A stretch of DNA of 64,000 bases from Climacteris rufus (Eukaryota > Chordata > Aves > Passeriformes > Climacteridae). The translations under genes were made by a program, and so were the position numbers. Below the pieces are notes generated by a model that searched no databases, was not told the origin of the DNA, and saw nothing but the letters and a program-made list of their open reading frames with translations. Every line of letters begins with the position of its first letter. Positions within the stretch are counted from its first letter, which is position 1. The DNA is taken from contig VZRZ01004357.1 of assembly GCA_013398175.1 (NCBI GenBank), positions 58,282 through 122,281 of the forward strand. Direction: 5' to 3'. Of this stretch, positions 39,901 to 51,400 are shown piece by piece.

Positions 39901-42540
39901 GAGAGGACATCCCCGTTGTCAGAATAAGTACTTCTTCATAAATCATTGTTTGCTTCAGAGAAAATATGTAGCTGGACAAAAATGCTGATCTGAATGCTTC
40001 CTTTTTCCTCTTTTGCTGAAGTCTGTATCACAGCTATCAATCACACATCCTTAAAGCTATATGCCAAGGCAAAAAAAGTGAAAACTATGTTCTGACTCTA
40101 GAATCTTAGCAAGTGATTTTCATGAGTCTGGCATAAGACTAGGCTATCCCAGCTCACTGCCACTGAAGAGAAACATTTTCTCTGGAACACAGATCATCTT
40201 TCATGGTTGTATTTAAGTCCACAGAACTTCCACAAACAATCACCAAAAAGGCTTTGGGGTTTACCTGAACAAGATAAGTTCATCTGTGGTAAGTTAAATG
40301 AAATAGCTAAGAGTTTCACTATATTTTGTTATTAAAAGAAGAAAATCACACCTATCACTCCAGTACAGTTGTCTGCAATGGTTGCACACTTCTCTCTGTA
40401 TACAAACATTATAAATCATGTAACACACACTTTAATTCCTTCAACCAGTAGCAAGCAAAAAGTTTCATCCACTAATGCCTTTCACTCGGCTTTTAAAATT
40501 CTCCTTCTTTGCAACAAAACTAGCAGAGGCACTACCCTGACCCCATGTGAGCCAGTCAGCCTTCTGGTGTGCTTGGTCTCACAAGACCCGGGTAGCAGTG
40601 GGCCAGCCCAAGCACAACAGCTTGCTCAGCTATAGAATATCGTCATATTGTTAACAGAGACAAACAAAGAACTAGCTTTTCAAGTCAGAGTTTGACTTGC
40701 AATAATTCACCTGAACAAAGAATGTTATTTATTTACCACAGACCCACCGTTTACATCATGAATTGTAATAAGTACTAGGAGTGTCTTTCTAGTAATTTTC
40801 TCTTAACGTGTTTCTTTACCTTTTCAAAACACATATAGTTTTGACATATTTGCTACTGCAGGACACCAAATTCTAAAGGACTAAAATGTGAACTTTTTGG
40901 TAAGCAAACAGTAGCGTGTATCAGTGATAATAATTTCATGTATAAAACCACTGAAGAGATAGATCACACTTTGTACAAGTACAACTAGAAAAAAAACTGA
41001 AAAAACACCTACCTTGCAGCCATGACATTCAATAGGGTAACTCACTCATCTGCCATCTGAATTTTCTCAGGAGTAATGGCTGCAGACCTTTGATAAAAAC
41101 AATCAGGCTTGGCAAACAAGTATATTTGCTTGAGTCGTGACAGAATTTCACACCCTACCCTTTGCCAGATTCCTACAATTTCAGCCAAACTCATCAGTCT
41201 AACACAAACATAGCATCTTTGTCTCCCTCTTTCTCTGAAAGGGCCTCTCAAAACAGTCAATATGTCATTGTTACCCTAGATCCTGTTCTTCTGTAGTATT
41301 TATTCCTCTACTTGACATCAGCACAGCCATCCTCATTTCCCAAATAACTGCGCTCTGTCAGATGAAAAAAGTGTTGCTGTCCCCTAATTACTAATTCTAA
41401 GTCACTGAGTCATTGAAAAACTGGAAGTTATTGAGTTCTGAAACCAAAGATCACAACGTTTAGCATGTTCCAGGTACTTGAAAGTATGTCTATGTTTTTA
41501 AGTCTGTTAAATCTATTAGTTCTTGGTTCTCATTCTGGTTCTCTGCACAACACTAAGACCTTACTTTATCCATAAAACATCCCTTTTCAATTTTTTGCTT
41601 TAGTTCACACCAATCACATAAAGATATTTGACAGTTTCATAACTTTTATCCCCCAAAAAATCACTACAGATCTTATTTCATCTCTTCATATACTCCTTCA
41701 GTTTAATATGTACAATACATATCACAAATTATTTAGAGTAACTCTTAGCTGCTTCATACAAACAAATTTCTTCACACAGATCAATTATTTCTTAAAGACA
41801 ACTACAAACATCTCTTTCTGCCTGTGTCAGATATCTCTGGACACATTTTAGAACATTTCTAAGATATCAACATGACACAACAGGTTGAGTAATAGTCACA
41901 AGTTCAGAAGCAACATCTTGTCTGCTCAGTTGCACATCAGTCACAGGAAGCCCTGTGGCCTGCTCTATGTGCCCTGGACAGAGAGATCTCCAATGTTTTC
42001 AAATGTAACTTCCGTGAATAAAAAATATGATAAACATTAATAGTACTGTCCCACCGAACTTTGAGAAACTCTCTAAATCTGCCAAATGCAAGTGCTTAGG
42101 GGAAGTGTAATCCCTGAACTCAAGAAGAGTTACTTTCTACAGCTGTGAAGACAGTACGTATATAGAACAAAACCCAGCAGGCCTTGCACAGCTATTTATA
42201 GTTCTTGGATTTACCCTAGTGACATCTCCCGGCTTCAGCTACTAAATTCAGGTTTTTAAATTTTGGTTCAGAGGTTGCCTTTCTTTTAACTCTACTATTC
42301 TATCTCCTTGAATAACAAAGTGATTGAAAAAGAACCCATATTAATTGAAAATTCTCTATTTAATAGCATCTCCTTGCCCCAATGGCTTAAAACTCCTGTA
42401 TTCATTTGAAAATGTTTATATATAGCGCAGCTGCTGAGCTACACATGCTGCAGCAAGTCTTCCACCTGCTGGACAAAAGGCAGCACTAAACTCCCTTAAC
42501 AGGAAACAGATGCAAAAAATATCTGAGAGCAAAACAATGA
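36951..42540. other. Intergenic DNA with one GC-rich patch, no recognised gene
   Basis: AT-rich apart from a GC-rich, CpG-poor stretch at 38440-38650. The longest plus-strand frame, 38230-38652 (140 codons), owes its second half to that patch and has no recognisable domain. I found no RNA gene. Confidence 0.6.
38440..38650. other. GC-rich, CpG-poor patch of unknown origin
   Basis: About 200 bp rich in CCC, GGG and CAGG words (for example CCCAGTGCCCCCAGCTGCCC) sits abruptly in AT-rich DNA. CpG is scarce, so it does not look like an active CpG island. It may be a decayed retroviral LTR or another GC-rich repeat that I do not recognise. Confidence 0.5.
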
Positions 42541-42543
42541 GGG

Positions 42544-42657
42544 AAAAAAAAAAAAAAAAAAAAGGGAAAAAAAAAAAAAAAAAAAAANNNNNNNNNNNNN
42601 NNNNNNNNNNNNNNNNNNNNNNNNNNNNNNNNNNNNNNNNNNNNAAAAAAAAAAAAA
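42544..42657 (+). repeat. Long A-rich homopolymer tract containing an assembly gap (N at 42588-42644)
   Basis: Twenty A, three G and 21 A (42544-42587) precede 57 N, followed by 13 A. The N run marks unresolved sequence. Translations across it on either strand are artefacts. Confidence 0.97.
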
Positions 42658-42668
42658 GCAGCATCAAG

Positions 42669-42708
42669 GTGTCCTTGTTCTTGTCTAAGTGTCCTTGTTC
42701 TTGTTTAA
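42669..42708 (+). repeat. Two-copy 20-bp tandem repeat next to the gap
   Basis: GTGTCCTTGTTCTTGTCTAA is followed immediately by a copy differing at one base (C to T). It lies 11 bases past the poly(A)/gap tract. Confidence 0.95.
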
Positions 42709-42889
42709 GTGCAGTAAGTAAATAAAGGCGAAAATGCAGCCTTCTGTATAAAGGGATACAGAGGTCATCTCTGTGGCCGAGGAGGAGCTGTTCTGCTTTT
42801 CCAACACCCCTCGTTTTACAAACTTTCTACAGGGTCTCCTTCTATGTGCTATTGCAAAGGACCTGCTTGAAACAGAAATACTACGGGCC

Positions 42890-43215
42890 TTCTGCCTTCC
42901 GGCCTCTTCGGGGCTGGTAACTGCCCGAATCAAGCAAGTAGAGAAATTCCCTCTTTGATTCCCTTGCCTAGCTCAGGCGGCTGGCGAAGTCAGATCCTGT
43001 ACTCTGTGGTCCTAAACCCGCCGGGCAACAGCCAGGTTGCCATGCCCTCGAGCAGACTCACGCTGGATGCCCGGCTGAGCGCTGAAGGCTTTTCCCTCCC
43101 GGCCGCAGCCGCAGGGAGAGCTGCTCCCCTGCGCTCCCGGGAGATGAGCCACGGAGCCGGGCCTGCGGGCAGGGCAAGGGGGACGTGCTGCTTCCTGCTC
43201 AACCCGCATCTCAAT
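42890..43215. promoter_or_regulatory. Isolated CpG island-like patch; candidate orphan promoter or enhancer
   Basis: About 325 bp with many CpG dinucleotides and high GC (CCGGCCTC, AACCCGCCGGGC, CCCGGCTGAGCGC, CCCGGCCGCAGCCGCAGG, GCTCCCGGGAGATG) contrasts sharply with AT-rich flanks. It contains GGCAAC-N6-GTTGCC at 43024-43041. It lies some 35 kb upstream of RP1 exon 2 and about 20 kb from the presumed SOX17 3' end. No coding exon is evident; the frames across it (plus 42955-43263, minus 42990-43214) look like by-products of GC-rich sequence. It could be a distal RP1 promoter, a lncRNA promoter or a CpG-rich enhancer. Confidence 0.5.
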
Positions 43216-43429
43216 AAGACATGGAAAAGGCTTTCAGCAGCGTGCAGCTCTGTGTCAAACTAAAGGGTGTTATCTACTCATTCAGAAAAACAGGAACACG
43301 GTCTTCACTATAGTTCACCTAGTTCTTTCAAAGCAGTACTTTTCCCTGGAGTATTGCCTAAGCCTTGAGCAAATCAAGAACGAGCAAAGGGAGAGGCTGC
43401 AAGTCTTTGGTGTTATCCATTGTCCTCTA

Positions 43430-43480
43430 AAAGGTGCACGTCATCAAGAGGGCGGAAGGTTGTGAAATTGCAACCAAAGT
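43430..43480. promoter_or_regulatory. CRE/ETS/CEBP-like motif cluster beside the CpG patch
   Basis: In about 40 bp the sequence shows ACGTCATC (CRE-like), GCGGAAGG (ETS-like) and the dyad GGTTGTGAAATTGCAACC (43458-43475), whose TTGTGAAAT and ATTGCAAC halves resemble C/EBP sites. It adjoins the CpG-rich patch, so a promoter-proximal role is plausible but unproven. Confidence 0.25.
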
Positions 43481-46400
43481 TAGAAAAAGATGGGTTACAG
43501 AGTCTTGTGGAAGGATTCAGAAATCTTAAATGGGATTAGCAGGCATTACCAATAATTAGAGCAGAGCCATAATAATTTTATCGCTTCTAGATCTTGATAA
43601 CAAAAGTTTTACTTTTTTTTTTTTCATAGAAAATTATACTCATTACACTGCCCTTAGTGGTACCAAGCATAAACTGGGCTCACTGCTTCAAGATTTATGT
43701 TCAGAAATTAAAGACCAAAAAAACGTGCAGATGAACCGTGTTGGAGACCTTGCATTTTGTGTTGTCAAAGGCACCACGAAAGAGTCCTGCCCACATAAGT
43801 ACATACGTGCACACATATGCATATAGAGATTTTTATCTGTATCAGCTATATTAAAGGGTCAGTTTCACAAAGTTAAACATAGTTTAGTGACACTAGTTGC
43901 AAGAAAATATCTTTTTTAAAAGCATAATAATTTGGAAATGAGACAGCTCCCCAAGAAGCCACAATCTGAGAGACAAATAATTTCAAAACAAATAAAATTA
44001 CATAGAAGAAAACTAACTACAACCAGTCATTAAAAACATAAAAGAATCATGAAAGAAATGTGATGAGAAAGGATTGAGAATTATTTTTAAGTAAAATACA
44101 GACAATGTAATGGTGCTACCATAAATGTTCAGTGATAATAAGGACCCAGCAGAAATATACAATGAATGGTTCAATAACCTGTTTTATGCATGGTTAATCA
44201 GATATAGATGCAGACACCACAAAATGATGAAATTTTTTTTTCCAGTGATATTTAAGGGTACTTCTTAATAAAGCTTAAAAGTTAGAGATTATTTGATCAA
44301 CAGGTTGGGACCATGAGTTAGAAAAGCAAGTGTCAGAGGAATGCTCCACAATTTTCAGGTCAGAGAATGCCACAAAATGTTCAGGAAAGTGTTCAGAAAG
44401 TCAGTCTTTGTCATTAATAGCAAATACAACTGAGATACCTTCAATGCTATAGGTCCTACCAACCTTTACAAAATCCTGGATAAAATAAAACAGTCCCAAG
44501 GGAAGCACTCAGTCAATAAGAAAGCTAAGGGTAATTACATGCTAACTTCTGTGTGGTTATGTTATATCATGGGAACTGGTTTGATAGATTTTTTCATGTC
44601 ATTACAGGTCCAGCTGATAGTAATAAATTGTGTCAGTGCAGCATATTCAGATCACCAAATTAAGGCACTTTCATACTTGCTCCACCCGTACTTACCACTC
44701 TTACTGTGATGGCCAGTCAAGGCCAGGATGGATGTGTAACTTCCATCCAAAACCACAGACATGTGCTTATAAGCAGGATATGTTCAGCTCTGGACTAACA
44801 TAACCACAAGGTATTCTATACATAAGTTCTGTTTTTAATGGGAATCCATAGGATTGCTCCTTATCTCCTCAATTTAACACTTGTGGAAGAATATAAAGTC
44901 TTTAGAGAAGATGTGAAGGCTGGGGAAAAGGCAAATAACAGACAGGGTAGAGTTCACTGATACAGAGCAATCAAGATCACATGGTAACACGGACACAAGC
45001 AATCCCAAGCATTTTAAGATAAGTAAATGAAAGTCATGCATAGGAACAAAGACAATGACTTCTGCTCTGGTGATCAGGAACACTGAAAAGAGTCATCAAA
45101 TTAACATGGAGTTTTAGTGAATTCTGTGCCCAGAGGGGCTACTGTGTTTCTGGGATGTTTTAACAGAGGAATACAAAGCAGGAGCAGAAAATAAGAGCAG
45201 TTCCTTTAACACTGTGTTTGGCAGTGTTGGACCTTTTTTTAAAAAAAAAAAAAAAAAGCATAACCCGCTTTCAAGCAAATATGTTAAAAAAACATTGATC
45301 AACTACAATTACATCAAAAATGTGTACAGGGATGATTCAGAGGTTTGTTGGTGCAGGACTCAGAGACTCAGTCTTTTCAGTTTAACAGAGAAAAGCTGGA
45401 GCAATGATTTGATCATGTTCTGTAAGAACCTGGATGGAGAACAGTGGGACTACAATATTTTTCAAGCTAGCAACAAAGATACAGTAAGACCCAATGGCTG
45501 AAAGTTGAAGCCAAATATTCAGAAGAGATAGAAGATAAATGCTAAAAATGGCAGTAACTCCCTGTTGGTTAAACCATTTTTTTCCAATATTGAAGAGTAA
45601 ATATCTAAGACCCTAAGTTTATTCTGAATATTAAATATTGAAGCAATATGTATTTTTTTTAATTGGTGCACTTATATAATATATTGTATCATGTATTATT
45701 CAATTATATATTACTGTAATTTTCACTACAGGATACAGTTTTAAAATGACAGATTAACAATATCAGATTGCATTAGATCTAATAATGAATTATATAAAGC
45801 AGTCGTATTTTATTAAAATAGATGAACAGCAATAATATTGTAAAAATAAATGTATTCAAGATGCAGATGCCTGGATAAGCTGTCTGTCAAGGTACAGTTC
45901 AATTTTTGATGAAAGACAACTAACAATGTAAGACAGTTGTGGTTTTTTTGCATAGACTTCCAAAACAAACCACCCTCAACTACAGATAAGATCTGGAAAA
46001 TAATAATTCCTAGGGATACATTTTAACAATGGAACGGAAAAAAGTCCTTAGAATAAAATTCTTGTAAAAGCTTAAATGAAGTTTTTGCAGTACAGCTCAG
46101 GGTTAAAAAATAAAAATATATTAGAAAGATAACAAGTAGTGTGAGCAAATAAACATCCTGATTTACACACCTCAGGTATCTAAAGCTCTCTATATTTCAT
46201 TTGCAGAAAGAAAATTAAATATCTAAAATATTTTCATATTTCTTCATGTATGAACATGTGTGCATTGAATACACTAAAATGCTATTTATTGGCAATGATT
46301 TGCATCACTTTGTAAATTCTAAATTAAAGCCCAAACAAAAAGGTTAACATTAAAATATCATTCCTGTCCTCAAAGATCAATTGTTTGGCCTTTTTTAAAC

Positions 46401-47667
46401 TTCCTGTTTTGCTATATAGGAACTCTTCTTTATCACACTCGATTCACGGAACATGCTACTATTGTTTTGTTTTGCTTTACTCCCCATCAGCAAAAAACTA
46501 CTGCACCTGAACAAAACTCTAAACGCCTTTTCCATGCATGTTTTCTCACAGAATTAACTGACATCAGTAGATTGTTTGCTTTTAACCCTGACATCCCCCC
46601 TCCCCAACCTATTTTTGAAACAAATTTTATTTTAGGATGTCCTGACTCTGCTACTAAATTGGAAACCCTGGTGTGAATTTTATAGAACACTATTTCCTTT
46701 TATAGAGGATGTTCACAGCTAATCTGTCATCTAAAGGGCAGACAGAGGCCAGGAGACTAGGAAACCAAGACAGGTGGCCCAGCAGCAGCCCAAAATCTAA
46801 ACTTTTTCAGCATTTTGTGCTTAATTAAGTTGCAAGGAATCTGAGTGTTTTCTCACTGTACCATGTTTTATTAACACTTAAAAAAAACTCAGCTATGCAA
46901 CAGAAAAGGCAAACATCGAACAGAAAAACTTTATTCAGAACAGTTCTTCCACCTGGCTGAAGATGGGCAGCAAATTCCCTGTTTCCCACAGATCTTTTCC
47001 CAAGAAGTTATGCCAGGAAATGAAGAAACTGGGCTTGCCCAGGCTTCCCACTCCCCCCCTTCGCCTCCTCTCCCAGACCTCCTAACACACACTTGTGTTT
47101 CTACGTTTACAACATGCTTTTAAAAAACATGTTTACCTAGTCAGCAAGTGATGCCAATTGCTCCTCATTCTATTATTATTAATAATGTAATTGAGTGAAA
47201 TTATTGTTCTATTCAGTATCACTTTCTAATCATTAAAAGCTATTAGATTTGTACTTTCCATCTAACTCAGTGTAATTACATGGCATGGCAGCTTTGTCAC
47301 CAAACTAACCAGAAACTGAAGGTCTTTAACTCCTGCCTTTCCATAGGACATCAGCAGTCTTCAGGAGGCACACAGGATATACCTGGTAAGACCAAGTAAT
47401 TCTGAAGACAAAGCAGAGTTTGTCCTTGTGCAGACAAGGTAGCTTGGAGATACAGGACCTAAGTCTGTAGGAGAGATCCTGAGTCGAGAACAGCAGTAGA
47501 GAGAAACGGGTTCATTAGATTACATGGAATTACTGTGCCAAGATTGTATTTAACCCCATGAGCTAGGTCATTTAGGCAGCAATCAGGAAACTGGGTTTCC
47601 AATGAGACCCACAATGTGCAATGTAGATATCACCCAAATTATGCAGTGGAAAGCTTCTCTTTCTCCA

Positions 47668-47706
<39 letters not shown>

Positions 47707-50700
47707 ATGTGGAGCTGCAGCAAGTCCTGCTTTGGACTTTAAATGATGCATGAATCAGCTCAACACTTGCACACTTAAATCACCCATGGCCTCAGACACC
47801 AGCTCAACTAGGAGACTGGGCTTCCCTCCCAACCCTTCAGAAGAGTATGGAACACCCAAATAAGCTCCAATAGCACATTTTCTTCTCTTTTACACCAGCT
47901 TTCCATTACACTGAAGGTCTTTATTTGGGTGCACAATTTGACTTTGCAGGCCTCAGTTAGCAAGTCTTCAGAAAAATTCCTCCTGAACGGAGTGCTTTAC
48001 AGAAAAGCAGCAGGCTCAAACTTGCTTAACTATGCTGAACTCAAATGCAAAGGAAGAGATCCTGCTATAGATACAACCCAGAGTAGTTAACCTACTGAAA
48101 ATATTTCCCATTTTCAACACAGCAACACTGTTTCATGTTGTCATCATATTAAAGGCAGACACCAATCTAGTATTTGGGGAAGGGGTTTGCAAAAGTGAGA
48201 AAGAAAATACAAATGTCTGTGTTTATGTGAATGTCTGCAAATGGGATAGAAGTAATTGTGTCAGTAAAAATAATTGCCACTACACAAAACAACTGTTCAT
48301 CTGTATTACGGTGTTTCCATTTATTATCTACAACATATAAACTATTTTACTAGAAAGGATACACACTGCAGACAAAGCACAGAAAAGCAAGATAGGATGT
48401 ACATTTTGAGAAAATTCCTGACTTTCTGTTCCTGAAAATTTCTGTCTTCCCAGACGTGTAAGATAAACATAGCTAGATTGACTTCAGCACTTTATGGTTT
48501 ATAGCCCTCAGTCCCAAAATCTGCCAAAATCTCCATGTACAGAGAGAGACAAGATATCAAGAATGAAACAAAAAAATTGGTTTTCCCTCTGCATTTTTCT
48601 ACACTATCCCACCTGTTACCAGTTTCTCACAGAAGTATATTTTATTAGTAGAAGAATTATGTTATTTAACTTTCCCATTTAGACTTCTGCAAGTAACACC
48701 AAATGAAATAATGTGTCAACGAATTTATCAACAAATGCTGCAGCATTCTGAAATGTATCTTAATTTTTTTTAACACTTCTGCTTTTAACTTCGGCTGTCT
48801 TTGAGCACAAGAATAGGGTGTCTGGCAGACATGGAAGACAAATTTAATAAACTTGAGAACCACGATACTTGATCCATGAATGCAAACTAATAGGCTTTTT
48901 GATTGCCCCCCCCCCAGTGGCCCCATACTCATTTTCTGCACAAACTTCCTCATCTATCTGTTAAGGTAAAAGTTACAGTTCTAGTAATTAAAAGGTTCTA
49001 CAGTGATCATAGGTTTTTCAATTTGATGTATTCAGACCATGCTATTGTATATGTTATCTTGAAACATGTTTTTAAACCAGTTATATATAATTTGTCAGCA
49101 ATTACTCTTATTTTGGTTTAGCATGTCCATTGTTAATTAGAGTAGTCCCCAAATACAATCTTGCCAAGTGTTTTAGCTCTGAAGTTTGCAAGCCCCTAAG
49201 CTATCATCAATTTCACAAGTTTCTTAATTTACACCTGCTGAGATAGGATCAGCAGACTTGGGTTTGTTTAAATGAAAATTTCTGTTTGGATTACAGACTG
49301 AAGCTGCCTACCCATGGGCATACACATCGGGATAAACAGCCACCATAGGTGGCCACTCTCCAAACGAAAAACATTACAGAAAGTTGGCTGTGCAGATAAA
49401 AGGAAATAAATTGAGGTATACTACAAGACAAGTATTAGCATTTCCTGTATTTCAAACAACACAACACTGATTTTGTTAACTTCAGCATTGCATTTTCATA
49501 AGCATTATAAAGACAAGGTATTGCAGTGATGTGTGTGCATGTGAGAACAGTCACACATAGACCAAAGATTTCAAAACTGACTAGCAGCTGTTAGCTTATT
49601 TGTATCAATTTTATATCTTATTTTCAAGAGTCTAAGCATTCATTTTTTGAGAAACACAAATCAGACAAAACCATTTCCACATATTTACGGCATAAATGCA
49701 TCTCAGAGTATTTTAAAATTAATAGGAACTTTATTTTCAGGTTTCTTATTAATAAGCTTTAACCTGAAGGTTGGTTTTCAGTGTATCTTTTTAAGAGGAA
49801 GAATCAAGAACTCTGTTATTCATTAATTATGAAAAAAAAATTAAAATGTAATTTCCAAAAAATACTTTAATGTTGGAGTTCTTTCGAAAAATAAAACAAT
49901 CAAATAAAAGAATCAGAATATAGCTTTATTTTGTAAATGAAAGAAGCGGTCAAGAATTATGAAGTAAAACTTCCAACTAAAGAAATCTGCATTAAGTAAA
50001 ACTTTACATTTTATCATCACCTTTTTTGCAAATGCATTTATGATGAAAACAACTAAATTAATCCAGATTAAAATATTTGGATTAGCATAGAGAAAATTTA
50101 CTCCTAATTTATATTGCCTGAAGACTTAAATACTTCATCGTGACTGGCTATGATAGATACTTGTTTATATTGTCAGGGTTTTTTTCCTAATATGATTCAA
50201 CTACCATGTTTGATTTAGAGATTTGCTACTGCAATGTATTTAAATAAAGATGGCAGCTAGGAGCATAACACGATAACCTGGCTATGTAAAAGGTTAAAGT
50301 CAACACTTACAAAGCTTTTAGTTGTGAAAACAGCCAGTAAATCTTGAGGCAAGCCAATAACATTTTCTTCTCTTTTCTCACCAATTAAGTGAGATCCTCT
50401 TTCCTAGTCTGAGGTGCATGTAGGTTATCAGGTGTGTGTGTGTGCTTTTAGGATTAGTCATGTTCATGGCAATACAATTAGCTTGAGGAACTGGGAAGAG
50501 TTTACACAGTCCAAGTCCAGCTTTTCCATGCTCCATTTCTCATGTCACAAAATACCAAACAGTCATTTCATTTCTACCGATCACTGCCTGAACACTCACC
50601 TACAGCAATAATTATGAATCTTGGCTAGAGTGTATCAGTCAAGGTCAGTGTCTCTGGCTCTAATAGATACTAGATTAAATGATTTACCATAAGTCATCTC

Positions 50701-50884
50701 TGTTTCTCAGTCTCTTCAGAAGGCATGACTGTGGTAAAATTCACAGATACATCAGGGTTGAGTAAGAAAACCATCAACAGCGAGCTGGTTTCATCAACAG
50801 TGCAAAACAGTTCTAGGCCTATGACATTTTTCCCTGCAATTCACTTATTATTTTTCTCTTAAAAAGAACTGCTGCTGCAATGGA
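43481..50884. other. AT-rich intergenic DNA
   Basis: No gene or RNA recognised. It holds homopolymer-A stretches (45241-45257 and 47669-47705), a short C run near 48907, and an AT-rich homeodomain/SOX motif patch at 47150-47320. Open frames are short and featureless. Confidence 0.6.
47669..47705 (+). repeat. Poly(A) tract, 37 uninterrupted A
   Basis: A run of 37 A lies between TTTCTCCAC and CATGTGGAGC. No recognisable LINE or processed-pseudogene sequence lies just 5' of it. Confidence 0.97.
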
Positions 50885-51400
50885 CCTATATTTGCCACTG
50901 CTGAGGCTGTGCTTTGAATCCTCAGTTCACTTGTGGGTCCCTCACTACAACAAAAACTGTGAGGCTCTGGAGCATGTCCAGAGAAGGGTCAGTGGAGCTG
51001 CTGAAGGGCCCGGAGCAAAAGTTTCATGAGGAGTGGCTGATGGAGCTGGGGTTGTTTAGTCTGGAGAAAAAGAGGCTCGGGGGGACCTTATCACTCTCTA
51101 CAACTTCCTGAGAGCAGGTTGTAGCCAGGTGAGGGTCAGTCTCTTCTCCCAGGTAACAAGTGACAGGATGAGAGGAAATGGCCTCAAGTTGTGCCAGGGG
51201 AGGTTTAGATCGGATACTCGGAAAAAACTCTCCACAGAAAGGATTGTCCAGCATTGGAACAGGCTGCCCAGGATTCACCATCCTCAGAGGGATTTAAACA
51301 CGTGTAGATGTGGCACTCAGGGACATGGTTTAGTGGTGGACTTGGCAGTGCTGAGTTAACAGTGGGAATCAATATAGAAGGTCTTTTTTAGCCTCACATG
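50885..51400 (+). mobile_element. CR1 LINE 3' region, sense orientation
   Basis: Colinear with avian CR1: GGAGCATGTCCAGAGAAGGG, GGCTCGGGGGGACCTTATCA, CTCTCTACAACTTCCTGAGA, CAGTCTCTTCTCCCAGGTAA, GCCTCAAGTTGTGCCAGGGG, AAAAACTCTCCACAGAAAGG, CATTGGAACAGGCTGCCCAG, CACGTGTAGATGTGGCACTC, AGGGACATGGTTTAGTGGTG. The copy is 5' truncated and lacks a clear octamer tail. The frames at 50914-51359 on both strands belong to it. It is the least diverged CR1 copy here. Confidence 0.93.

Noticed and set aside
42416..42725. Frames of about 70-80 codons across the N run
   Set aside because: They consist of poly-Lys or poly-Phe from the homopolymer plus unknown residues over the assembly gap.
42955..43263. 102-codon plus-strand and 74-codon minus-strand frames in the CpG patch
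   Set aside because: GC-rich sequence contains few stop codons, so open frames on both strands are expected. No conserved motif is visible.
50914..51359. Several overlapping frames near 51 kb as a gene
   Set aside because: The sequence is the CR1 3' region. The intact reverse-transcriptase region is absent, so it is a dead 5'-truncated copy.
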